NCBI RefSeq assembly: GCF_036885605.1
Contig: NZ_CP142523.1
Location: 1,240,001 to 1,304,000 of the forward strand
Origin: Janthinobacterium sp. TB1-E2
GTDB lineage: Bacteria > Pseudomonadota > Gammaproteobacteria > Burkholderiales > Burkholderiaceae_D
Reading direction: 5' to 3'
DNA: 64,000 bases
Shown here: positions 17,865-26,116 of the stretch, one piece after another
How the letters are laid out: every line of letters starts with the position of its first letter
Numbering within the stretch: the stretch's first letter is position 1
Notes under the pieces: model-generated
What the model was told of the DNA's origin: nothing
Databases searched by the model: none
The model's input: the letters and a program-made list of their open reading frames with translations, nothing else
Position numbers and translations under genes: made by a program

Positions 17865-19238
17865 TTAATCTCTTAAATCCGCATCCAGATCGCGCTCCTG
17901 CTTCGGGATCACTTTAATGAGCACGATGCGGGGCCCGTTCATCTTCTTGACGACGATGTCGAAGTCGACAAAGGTGATGCGCTGGCCCTGCTTCGGAATG
18001 TCACCGAGCTTGACCATGATCAAGCCGCCCACCGATTCCACGTCGTCCAGCCCCAGTTCCTCGTTTTCGATATCGATGCCGAGGATGCGTTCGAGCGAGA
18101 AGATGGGCAGGCTGGCCTTGCCGATCAGGGTGCCGTCGCTCTGCTTGAGCCAGTCGTTTTCATTGCGGCGGAATTCATCGCGGATTTCGCCGACCATGGC
18201 GCCGAGCAAGTTATCCAGGGTGATGAAGCCCAGCGGGCGCTTGCCCTTTTCGCCGATCAGGGCGAAGTGGGGCGCGCCGTCGCGAAAGCGGCGGAACAGT
18301 TCCAGTGCCGGCGTGCGGGCGGAAATGATGTCCACGGGACGCAGGAACGGCGTGAGCGAGGTGATCGGCTTGCCCGCCTGCTGGGCAAAGAACAGATCCT
18401 TGAGGTGCACGACACCGAGCACGTCGTCTTCATTCGTGTCGAAATACGGGTAGCGGCTGAAGCGGTTACGCAGCACCGTGTCGAGGTTTTCTTCCAGGGT
18501 ATTCGACGCGTGCAGGGCGATCACTTCATTGATCGGGCGCATCAGGTCCGACACCGTCATCTGTTCGAAATCGAGCGACTGCGCCAGGATGTTGCGCTCG
18601 TCGCGCGTAAACTTTTCGCCGGGCTGGCTGGTGCGCAGGATCAGTTTCAGTTCTTCGGACGAGTAATGGGCATCGTGGCCGCCCTTGCCGGACAGGCCCG
18701 CCAGGCGCAGCACCCAGTTGGCGCTGGCGTTGAGCAGGTAGATGGCCGGATACATGGTCCAGTAAAAGCCGTACAGAGGAATCGCGCTCCACAGGCCGAC
18801 GGCTTCCGGGTTGCGGATGGCCATTGATTTAGGCGCCAGTTCGCCCACGACGATGTGCAGGAAGGAAATCACGCTGAAGGCGACGACGAAGGAGACGCCA
18901 TGGATCAGCTCTTGCGACGTGACGCCGATGGCGCCGAACAGCGGCTCGAGCAAGCCGGCGAACGCCGGTTCGCCGACCCAGCCCAGGCCCAGCGACGCCA
19001 GGGTGATACCCAGCTGGCAGGCGGACAGATAGGCGTCCAGCTGGCCATGCACCTTGGCCAGGATGCGGCCCCGCAGTCCCTGCGTCTTGGCGATGGCGCG
19101 GATGCGCGTGCGCCGCAATGTGACGATGCCAAACTCGGCGGCAACAAAAAAACCGTTCAGCGCGACCAGGAAGAGGGCGAGCAGGACTAGCAAGACATTG
19201 TGCATGGGGGCGCTGAAGATGGGCTGGTAAAACGTCAT
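17865..19238 (-). CDS. CNNM/CBS-domain membrane protein (hemolysin C/CorC type)
   Basis: 457 residues: a DUF21/CNNM membrane domain (about 10-200, NGFFVAAEFGIVTLRRTR), a CBS pair (about 220-345) and a CorC_HlyC/TtcA-type C-terminal domain (about 360-445). The family is linked to Mg2+/Co2+ transport or ion homeostasis. The name hemolysin is historical and should not be read as toxin activity. It is convergent with the AI-2E gene; the two stop codons touch. Confidence 0.9.
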   Translation of the reverse strand: MTFYQPIFSAPMHNVLLVLLALFLVALNGFFVAAEFGIVTLRRTRIRAIAKTQGLRGRILAKVHGQLDAYLSACQLGITLASLGLGWVGEPAFAGLLEPLFGAIGVTSQELIHGVSFVVAFSVISFLHIVVGELAPKSMAIRNPEAVGLWSAIPLYGFYWTMYPAIYLLNASANWVLRLAGLSGKGGHDAHYSSEELKLILRTSQPGEKFTRDERNILAQSLDFEQMTVSDLMRPINEVIALHASNTLEENLDTVLRNRFSRYPYFDTNEDDVLGVVHLKDLFFAQQAGKPITSLTPFLRPVDIISARTPALELFRRFRDGAPHFALIGEKGKRPLGFITLDNLLGAMVGEIRDEFRRNENDWLKQSDGTLIGKASLPIFSLERILGIDIENEELGLDDVESVGGLIMVKLGDIPKQGQRITFVDFDIVVKKMNGPRIVLIKVIPKQERDLDADLRD

Positions 19239-19292
19239 CTTAAACGACGAAGGGCGCAGTATCCTAATTTCCGGCGAATCGGCCCTGCGGTT

Positions 19293-19970
19293 TTACACGA
19301 TGCTGCGGCGTGCGGCGTCGACCAGCGGCGCGGCGCCCTGGTCGCCCAGCGTCTGCAACAAGTCCTCGAAGTCGTGCGTGCGGCCATGCGCCAGCTCGGC
19401 AGCGCTGAGGCCGATAATCTGCAGGAAGGCAAATTTTCCCGAGACCAGTGCATATTCTTCGGGGTAATGTTCGCTGGGCACCATGATGATGGCGCTCAGC
19501 GCGGACTGCTGGCCATCGATGGGGCCGCCAACGGACATGCGGTCCCAGGCGTCCAGCGGTTCCTGGTCACCGAAGCGGCCAGCCGCCAGCAGCATCTGAT
19601 ACGCGGCGAACCTGCGCACCAGCGCCAGCGCCCATGGCGACTGCTGCGGGCATTCCAGCAGCAGTTCGCGGCCCAGTCCCGTCCACTCTTCGTCCGCATC
19701 GGGTTCGTCGTCCCATGGATTGGACAGGCCCGACGACACATAGACCCAGTGCGGCCGCTCGGGTGTCGGCGGGCATTCGAACACGCCGATATGCAGCCAG
19801 CGCGGATCGACTTGGGTGCAGTTGAACATCTGTTCGAACAGCGACAGGTCGAGCGGATAGATGCCCGGTCCCAGGTCCCCGAACAGGGCTCTGTAGAGCG
19901 TTTCTTCGCGCTGGGTCCAGGCTGTTTCCAGAAGGCTGCTTGCGGCGCCGTCATTGGCAAGATTGGTCAT
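19293..19970 (-). CDS. Suppressor of fused (SUFU) domain protein
   Basis: 225 residues, nearly all one SUFU-like domain (WLHIGVFECPPTPERPHWVYVSSGLSNPW; GPIDGQQSALSAIIMVP). Bacterial SUFU proteins are widespread; some behave as immunity proteins in contact-dependent toxin systems, others have no known role. No toxin gene adjoins it, so an orphan immunity or regulatory role is only a possibility. It is flanked by the CNNM gene and an MFS permease on the same strand without overlap. Confidence 0.85.
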   Translation of the reverse strand: MTNLANDGAASSLLETAWTQREETLYRALFGDLGPGIYPLDLSLFEQMFNCTQVDPRWLHIGVFECPPTPERPHWVYVSSGLSNPWDDEPDADEEWTGLGRELLLECPQQSPWALALVRRFAAYQMLLAAGRFGDQEPLDAWDRMSVGGPIDGQQSALSAIIMVPSEHYPEEYALVSGKFAFLQIIGLSAAELAHGRTHDFEDLLQTLGDQGAAPLVDAARRSIV

Positions 19971-20056
19971 GTCGGTTCACTGAAATGGATGAGCATTTGA
20001 GTATAAAACATGCAACTTTATGACGGCGTACGGTTCAACTAGCCAATGCGCCGGCC

Positions 20057-21400
20057 TCAGGCCGCTACCTTGGCGGGGGCCGCTTGCGGCCCGCCGCGCA
20101 TGGCAAAGACCATGACGGCCGAGACGATGGCCGGGATGGCGACGACGAGGAAAATCGTGCTGTTGGGCCAGTTCAGGCGGATCAGCTCGCCGCCAAGCAC
20201 GGGGCCGATGATGGAGCCGATGCGCCCGATGCCCAGGCTCCAGCCGATGCCCGTCGAGCGCAGGGTGGTCGGATAGTAGCTGGCCGCCAGGGCGTTGACG
20301 GCAGGCTGGCCGCCCACCACGCAAAAGCCGGCGATGAAAATCGTGATGAACAGGAAGGCCAGCGACACGTCCGGACGGCCGATCAGGGCAATGGCCACGG
20401 CGGCGACCAGGAAGCACGGCAGCAGGATGCGGCGGAAGCTCGAGCGGTCGATCAGCTGGCCCATGACGAGGGTGCCGATGGTGCCGCCCACTTGCAGGGC
20501 CGTGCCGGCTAGCACGGCGTTGGCCGTCGACAGGCCCGCTTCCTTGGCGATGGTCGGCAGCCAGTTTGACAGGAAATACAAGTTCAGCAAATTCATGAAG
20601 TTGATGACCCACAGCAGTATCGTCATCTTGGCGCGGCCGCCTGTAAACAATTGCAGCACGGGCGCGCCCTTGTGTTCCTTCTCATGCACGACGTATTGCG
20701 TGTCGGCCGTGATGGTGACCGTCGGGTCGATGCGTTTGAGCCACTTGGCGACCTTGTCCAGCTTGCGTTTCTTGAGCACGAGGAATTGCATCGATTCCGG
20801 CAGCAGGAAGAACATCAGCACGCCGATGACCAGCGGCACCACGCCGCCCACGTAAAACACGGATTGCCAGCCGAAGGCGGGAATCAGCGCGGCGGACAGC
20901 AAGCCACCGAGCACGGCGCCCAGGGTAAAGCCGCACGAGACCAGCATCATCAGCGTGACTTTCTTGCGCAGGGGGCTGTATTCGCCAGCCAGGGCCATGG
21001 CGTTCGGCATCACGGCGCCCAGGCCCAGTCCCGTGATGAAACGGATCAGCTGCAATTGCTCGATGGTCGTTGCCAGCGGCGTGACCAGCATGCAGAGCGA
21101 AAAGAAGATGGTCGAGCCGATCAGCACGGGACGGCGGCCGAATTTGTCGGCCGTGATGCTGAAGACGAGCGAGCCGACCAGCATGCCCAGCAAGCCCGCG
21201 CCAAACACGGGGCCCAGGTTGGCTTTGCTCACGTGCCAGTCGGCAATGATGGCCGGGGCCACATAGCCCATCGCCTGCACGTCGAAGCCATCCATGATGA
21301 CGCACAGCCCGCACAGGATCAGCATGCCGATCTGGAAGGAGCCGATCTTGTTGTTATTGATGAGATCGGGAATATCGATCGTCTTGCCTGCCGTGGACAT
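20057..21400 (-). CDS. MFS transporter, aromatic acid:H+ symporter family
   Basis: 447 residues, 12 TM helices, sugar/AAHS branch of the MFS. Hallmarks are CGLCVIMDGFDVQAMGYVAP in TM1, with the acidic DGFD motif, and DKFGRRPVLIG between TM2 and TM3. Relatives (PcaK, BenK, MhpT) import benzoates, protocatechuate or phenylpropionates. No aromatic catabolic gene is nearby, so the substrate is open. A LysR gene lies 123 bp upstream on the same strand. Confidence 0.88.
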   Translation of the reverse strand: MSTAGKTIDIPDLINNNKIGSFQIGMLILCGLCVIMDGFDVQAMGYVAPAIIADWHVSKANLGPVFGAGLLGMLVGSLVFSITADKFGRRPVLIGSTIFFSLCMLVTPLATTIEQLQLIRFITGLGLGAVMPNAMALAGEYSPLRKKVTLMMLVSCGFTLGAVLGGLLSAALIPAFGWQSVFYVGGVVPLVIGVLMFFLLPESMQFLVLKKRKLDKVAKWLKRIDPTVTITADTQYVVHEKEHKGAPVLQLFTGGRAKMTILLWVINFMNLLNLYFLSNWLPTIAKEAGLSTANAVLAGTALQVGGTIGTLVMGQLIDRSSFRRILLPCFLVAAVAIALIGRPDVSLAFLFITIFIAGFCVVGGQPAVNALAASYYPTTLRSTGIGWSLGIGRIGSIIGPVLGGELIRLNWPNSTIFLVVAIPAIVSAVMVFAMRGGPQAAPAKVAA

Positions 21401-21523
21401 GGTGCCGCTCCTGTTTTTTATGGTGATCGCGCCCTGCCGGCGAGGGCTGGGCGCGTGTTTGTCTCAGGCTTTATTACAATCGCTTTTGATTGATTATTCA
21501 AACGTTATTTTCGAATGGATTTA

Positions 21524-22438
21524 TCAGCTTTCCTTGTGAATCTTTGTCGTCCCCTGGATGGCCGCCAGGATCACGTCGAGCGCCGGGTGCATGATCTTGC
21601 GCTCGTTCGAGATGACGTAAAACTGTTCGCGCAGGGATGAGGCGTCGCCGACCAGCACGGCGCCGAATTGTTCCTCGATATCGGCCGCCAGGCTGGCGGA
21701 CGCGAAGAACAGGCCCAGGCCCTTGCGGCCAAACGCGTTGAGCATGGCGTTGTCCTCGAATTCGCCGACCACGTCCGGGCGCACGCCTTGCTGCACCATC
21801 CATTCGTCGATGCGCCCGCGCAAGGCGTTGTTGCGCGCGGGCAGCAGGAATGGCGCACCGTGCAGGCTGTGCGGGAAATTGTCGCGGTACTGTTCCGCCA
21901 GCGCGGGGATGCCGAACAGCTTCATGGCGCTCTCGCCCCACAGGTGGCTGGACACGCGCAGGCTGGCGCCGGCCGGCACGGCACGGTCCGTCAGCACCAG
22001 ATCCAGCTTGTGCAGGGCCAAGTCGGCCAGCAGAGATTCGAATTCATCTTCCAGGCACACGAGTTTGATGGGCTGGTCCAGGCTGCGCGTGGCGTCGAGC
22101 ATGCGATACGCCATCAGTTTCGGCAGGGAATCGGAAATGCCCACCGTCAGGCGCATCTTTTCCGCGTCCGCATCGGCCAGCGCGTCCTGCATCTGCTCGC
22201 CCAGCAAAAAAATCTGGTCCGCATAGCCGAGCGCCAGGCGGCCCGCTTCCGTCGGCACCAAACGCCGTCCCTGCGGCTGCAGCAGGGATTTGCCCAATTC
22301 TTTTTCCAGCAGGGCCAGCTGCGTGCTGATGGTTTGCACGGCCAGTCCCAGCCGTTCAGCCGCGCGCGTCACGCCGCCTTCCTTGGCGACCACCCAAAAG
22401 AAGTACAAATGGCGGTAATTGAAGCCCGTGGTTTTCAT
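21524..22438 (-). CDS. NhaR-like LysR family transcriptional regulator
   Basis: 304 residues. The N-terminal winged helix (FNYRHLYFFWVVAKEGGVTRAAERLGLAVQTIS) is of the NhaR subgroup, followed by a LysR effector domain (about 90-295). In E. coli NhaR responds to Na+ and activates the nhaA antiporter gene and an envelope-stress gene. Here the divergent neighbour, 116 bp away, is the DUF475/TerD module, and the downstream neighbour is an MFS permease. LysR regulators commonly control the divergent gene, so the ter-like module is the first candidate target. Confidence 0.87.
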   Translation of the reverse strand: MKTTGFNYRHLYFFWVVAKEGGVTRAAERLGLAVQTISTQLALLEKELGKSLLQPQGRRLVPTEAGRLALGYADQIFLLGEQMQDALADADAEKMRLTVGISDSLPKLMAYRMLDATRSLDQPIKLVCLEDEFESLLADLALHKLDLVLTDRAVPAGASLRVSSHLWGESAMKLFGIPALAEQYRDNFPHSLHGAPFLLPARNNALRGRIDEWMVQQGVRPDVVGEFEDNAMLNAFGRKGLGLFFASASLAADIEEQFGAVLVGDASSLREQFYVISNERKIMHPALDVILAAIQGTTKIHKES

Positions 22439-22554
22439 CGCTACACCCTCTATCTTCTGTTTTTACGAAGTAATACTTCCATTATCTTCTATTTTTAAAT
22501 GTGTCGCACGTCCCTATACTACGTTCCATTGAATTTGGATAAAGGGAACTATCG

Positions 22555-23637
22555 ATGAAACATTTCAGAGTGTCATTTCTAGTGACATTTATCTGCCTGG
22601 GCATTTCCGCCTGGTGGGGTTACACGCACGGTGGCGTGCAGACGATGCTGGCGGCGCTCGGTATCGCGGTGATCCTGGGCGTGATGGAAGTCTCGCTGTC
22701 GTTCGACAACGCGGTGGTCAATGCTTCGGTGCTGAAGAACTGGGACAAGTTCTGGCAGGGCCTATTTCTGGGCGTCGGCATCATCATCGCCGTCTTCGGC
22801 ATGCGTTTGCTGTTCCCGCTGGTCATCGTGGCGCAAGCGGCGGACCTGGGCTTGATGGAAGTCTGGAATCTGGCACTGAGCAATCCTGAACAGTACTCGA
22901 TGCACCTGACGAATCACCATGCGGAAGTGGCGGCCTTCGGCGGCATCTTCCTGCTGCTGGTGTTCCTGAACTTCCTGCTGGACGATGAAAAAGAAACGCA
23001 CTGGTTGGGCCGTATTGAAGAAAAACTGGGCGCGCTGGGCAAGGTATCATCGATTTCCGTGATGATCGCGCTGGGCACCCTGATGGCCAGCCTGTCGATG
23101 ATCGAAGAAGGCCAGAAACTGGTGGTCCTGACGGCCGGCCTGTGGGGTATCCTGACCTACGTGGGTGTCGACGTGATCAGCGGCTTGCTGGAAGGCGATA
23201 ACGGCGACGGCAACATGGGCGACATCGTCAAGCGCGGCGGTATTGGCGGCTTCCTGTATCTGGAAGTGCTCGACGCTTCGTTCAGCTTTGACGGCGTGAT
23301 CGGCGCGTTTGCCATCACCAAGGATGTCGTGATCATCATGCTGGGCCTGGCTATCGGCGCGATGTTCGTGCGTTCGATGACGGTGTTCCTGGTGCGCAAG
23401 GGTACGCTCGACGAGTTTGTTTATCTGGAGCACGGCGCGCACTATGCGATCGGTATCCTGGCCGTGATCATGTTGGTCAGCATGAAGTTCCACATTCCCG
23501 AGATCTTCACGGGTCTGATCGGCGTGGCCTTCATTCTCGCCTCGCTGTGGTCGTCGATCCGTTACAAGCGACGCATGGCCTTGCTGGAAGGCACGGAAGA
23601 TAAACAGCCTGAGCTGGAAGCAGCAGCCAAGGCGTAA
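22555..23637 (+). CDS. DUF475 family (TerC-like) integral membrane protein
   Basis: 360 residues with about nine TM helices. The repeated acidic TM motifs MEVSLSFDNAVVNA (about 43-56) and LEVLDASFSFDGVIGAF (about 237-253) are those of DUF475, a branch of the TerC superfamily. Such proteins are thought to move or sense metal ions next to TerD proteins. The final 20 residues are a charged tail. It opens the module and is divergent from the NhaR-like gene. The 147-bp gap to the first TerD gene could hold another promoter. Confidence 0.88.
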   Translation: MKHFRVSFLVTFICLGISAWWGYTHGGVQTMLAALGIAVILGVMEVSLSFDNAVVNASVLKNWDKFWQGLFLGVGIIIAVFGMRLLFPLVIVAQAADLGLMEVWNLALSNPEQYSMHLTNHHAEVAAFGGIFLLLVFLNFLLDDEKETHWLGRIEEKLGALGKVSSISVMIALGTLMASLSMIEEGQKLVVLTAGLWGILTYVGVDVISGLLEGDNGDGNMGDIVKRGGIGGFLYLEVLDASFSFDGVIGAFAITKDVVIIMLGLAIGAMFVRSMTVFLVRKGTLDEFVYLEHGAHYAIGILAVIMLVSMKFHIPEIFTGLIGVAFILASLWSSIRYKRRMALLEGTEDKQPELEAAAKA

Positions 23638-23784
23638 GAGATACGCGGCAAACGCCACACCCGTTTGCCAGCGTGATGCAGCAAGCGCCGCCGCCGGCCT
23701 GGGGAGTCGGGCCGGTGGAGGGCGCCAGGTGTTTTGCAAGTTAATTATTCGCTGGACTTTTATTTCACATAGGAGAAATACATC

Positions 23785-24360
23785 ATGGCAATCAGTCTGC
23801 AAAAAGGCGGCAACGTCAACCTGAGCAAAGAAGCTCCTGGCATCTCGAAGATGATCATCGGCCTGGGCTGGGATGCCCGCGCCACCGATGGCGCCGCGTT
23901 CGACATCGACGGTTCCGTATTCCTGTTGAAGGCGGACGGCAAGGTACGCGCCGACGTCGACATGATTTTCTACAACAACCTGAAATCGAGCGACGGTTCC
24001 GTCACCCACTCGGGCGACAACACCACGGGCGCTGGCGATGGCGATGATGAAACCGTCATGGTCGACCTGGCCACAGTGCCAGCCGAGATCGACAAGATCG
24101 CCGTCTGCGTCACGATTCACGATGCCGAAGCGCGCAAGCAAAACTTTGGTATGGTATCGAAGGCGTACGTGCGTTGCGTGAATGCCAACGGCAACACGGA
24201 AATCGCCCGCTTCGACCTGTCGGAAGACGGCTCGGCCGAAACGGCGATGGTCTTCGGCGAAATCTACCGCAATGGCGCCGATTGGAAATTCAAGGCCATC
24301 GGCCAGGGATATAAGGGCGGTCTGGGCCCACTGGCTGCCTCCTTTGGTGTCGGTGTTTAA
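23785..24360 (+). CDS. TerD family protein (first copy)
   Basis: A 191-residue single TerD domain. Acidic calcium-binding loops are visible as DIDGSVFLL and GDNTTGAGDGDDETV, spaced as in TerD/TerE. TerD proteins bind Ca2+ and support tellurite, phage and stress resistance by a mechanism not worked out. AGGAG lies 9 nt before the ATG. A GGCGGTCC/GGACCGCC hairpin (24376-24398) follows the gene without a T tract and may stabilise the mRNA or partly end transcription. Confidence 0.92.
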   Translation: MAISLQKGGNVNLSKEAPGISKMIIGLGWDARATDGAAFDIDGSVFLLKADGKVRADVDMIFYNNLKSSDGSVTHSGDNTTGAGDGDDETVMVDLATVPAEIDKIAVCVTIHDAEARKQNFGMVSKAYVRCVNANGNTEIARFDLSEDGSAETAMVFGEIYRNGADWKFKAIGQGYKGGLGPLAASFGVGV

Positions 24361-24430
24361 GTTGTAAGCACTCAAGGCGGTCCGCAGTGTGGACCGCCCC
24401 CATCATTACTGAGTTGAGGAAGGAACAGGT

Positions 24431-25126
24431 ATGCCAGTTTTCAATATTACCGGGGACGTCGACCCGTTCCTGCATGTGTCGCTTGCCAAGGGTGAGAAGA
24501 TTTATTGCGAATCCAATGCGATGGTGATGATGGAAACCAATCTTGAGCTGAAAGGCAAGATGACTGGCGGCATAGGCGCCGCGCTGATGCGCACCTTTGC
24601 CAACGGGGAATCGTTCTTTCAGCAGCATATCGAAGCCATGCGGGGCGACGGCGACTGTCTGTTGTCGCCGACTCTGCCTGGCGCGATGCGGGTGCTCGAG
24701 GTTGGCGCCCAGCAATACATGATCAGCGACGGCGCCTTCGTGGCGGCCAGTTCTGGCGTGGAATTGAAGGTGCGCACGCAGAGCCTTGGCAATGCGCTGT
24801 TTGCCCAGAGCGGTGGTTTTTTCATTACCGAGACGGCAGGCAGCGGCCAGTTGGCGGTGTCCGGTTTTGGCGCGATGTCGATACTGGAAGTGACGCCTGG
24901 CAAAGACGTGGTGATCGATAACTCGCACGTCGTGTGCTGGGATAACCGCCTGCAATACGAAATTTCCATGACGACCGGCAGCAGCGGCGGCTTTCTGGGC
25001 AATTTGATCAATAGCCAGACCAGCGGCGAGGGCATGGTATTGAAGTTTTCAGGCACGGGAAAAATCCTCGTGTGCTCGCGCAACCGCGCGGCCTTCCTCG
25101 CCTGGACCCAAAGCAAGCCGGCGTAA
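24431..25126 (+). CDS. AIM24 family protein (TIGR00266 type)
   Basis: 231 residues of the AIM24/TIGR00266 beta-solenoid family (ITGDVDPFLHVSLAKGEKIYC; LSPTLPGAMRVLEV; GSGQLAVSGFGAM). Bacterial members are cytoplasmic proteins of unknown activity found repeatedly beside TerD genes and proposed as scaffolds or lipid/protein-binding partners. It lies between the two TerD genes with ribosome-binding site GAGGAAGGAA, which supports membership of the same stress module. Confidence 0.88.
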   Translation: MPVFNITGDVDPFLHVSLAKGEKIYCESNAMVMMETNLELKGKMTGGIGAALMRTFANGESFFQQHIEAMRGDGDCLLSPTLPGAMRVLEVGAQQYMISDGAFVAASSGVELKVRTQSLGNALFAQSGGFFITETAGSGQLAVSGFGAMSILEVTPGKDVVIDNSHVVCWDNRLQYEISMTTGSSGGFLGNLINSQTSGEGMVLKFSGTGKILVCSRNRAAFLAWTQSKPA

Positions 25127-25165
25127 CTAATATTTGATGTAACCAAGCAAACAGGAGCTATGCGT

Positions 25166-25747
25166 ATGTCTGTCAATTTGAGCAAAGGCCAGAAGATTTC
25201 TCTGGACAAAGAAGCTGGTACCACCCTGACCCGTATCACCATGGGCCTGGGCTGGGATGCGGCCAAGACCAAGGGTTTCCTCGGTTTCGGTTCGAAGACG
25301 GAAGCCGTCGACCTGGACGCGTCGTGCGTCATGTTCGATGAAAACAAGAGCACGTCCGACATCGTCTGGTTCCGCCAGCTGAAAAGCAAGGACGGCAGCA
25401 TTGTCCACACGGGCGACAACCGTACGGGCGCGGGCGATGGCGACGACGAACAGATCAATGTCGATCTGTCGAAAGTGCCGGCACACGTGAAAAGCCTCGT
25501 TTTCACCGTCAACAGCTTTACTGGCCAGAATTTCTCGCAGGTGGAAAACGCCTATTGCCGCATCTTGAATGCCAGCAATAACCAGGAAGTCGCGCGTTTC
25601 AACCTGTCTGTGCAAGGTACCCACACGGCACAGATCATGGCCAAGCTGTACCGCCATAACGGCGAATGGAAGATGCACGCCATCGGCGAAAACGGCAACG
25701 GTCGCACGTTTGACGACCTGATGCCGCAGATAGCCGTGCATCTATAA
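25166..25747 (+). CDS. TerD family protein (second copy)
   Basis: A 193-residue TerD-domain protein closer to the TerX/TerZ type: KEAGTTLTRITMGLGWDAAK, VDLDASCVMFDENK and GDNRTGAGDGDDEQIN supply the Ca2+-binding acids. It shares the GLGWDA and TGAGDGDDE blocks with the copy at 23785 but has an extra GFLGFGSK insertion. I chose ATG 25166 because AGGAG (25153-25157) sits 8 nt before it; ATG 25160 is only 2 nt from that site. Confidence 0.92.
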   Translation: MSVNLSKGQKISLDKEAGTTLTRITMGLGWDAAKTKGFLGFGSKTEAVDLDASCVMFDENKSTSDIVWFRQLKSKDGSIVHTGDNRTGAGDGDDEQINVDLSKVPAHVKSLVFTVNSFTGQNFSQVENAYCRILNASNNQEVARFNLSVQGTHTAQIMAKLYRHNGEWKMHAIGENGNGRTFDDLMPQIAVHL

Positions 25748-25824
25748 GGAGCAGTACGCAGCGGGCGGGGGACGGACCGGATACCGGCCCTTGTCCGCTG
25801 CTCTATTTTGAAGGAGAGTATGTC

Positions 25825-26046
25825 GTGATGCGATTGCTGATAGCCTTGCTACTTCCGTGTCTCACGTTTTTCATGCTGGGGCGCCCGCTGGCCGGTGCCG
25901 CCGCCTTGATCTTGCAGTGCACTGTGATCGGCTGGGTGCCGGCGGCCCTGTGGGCCCTGTACACGGTGAACCAGCATAAATCGGAGCAGGAACTGGAAGG
26001 TGCGTTAAGCCGCAGCTACATGCGCAGGCGTAGTCGGTTGATCTAA
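25825..26046 (+). CDS. YqaE/Pmp3-like small membrane protein
   Basis: 73 residues with two TM helices (LLIALLLPCLTFFMLGRPLAGAAALILQC and VIGWVPAALWALYTV) in the Pmp3/YqaE arrangement, then a basic tail. Pmp3 proteins affect membrane potential under salt stress. The start is GTG 25825 (8 nt after AAGGAG), or ATG 25828. The upstream gap (25749-25803) can fold into a long stem with GAGCAG/CTGCTC ends. It is the last gene of the Ter-like module; a terminator follows. Confidence 0.72.
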   Translation: MMRLLIALLLPCLTFFMLGRPLAGAAALILQCTVIGWVPAALWALYTVNQHKSEQELEGALSRSYMRRRSRLI

Positions 26047-26075
26047 ATCAACCGGGCGCTTGGAATCCTTGCGCT

Positions 26076-26107
26076 AAAGCCCGCACGAGCGATCGTGCGG
26101 GCTTTTT
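26076..26107. terminator. Rho-independent terminator after the Ter-like module
   Basis: Perfect 12-bp stem AAAGCCCGCACG / CGTGCGGGCTTT around a 6-nt loop, followed by T residues. The A tract on the left means it could also stop the convergent patatin transcript. Confidence 0.92.
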
Positions 26108-26116
26108 CGTGCCCGC

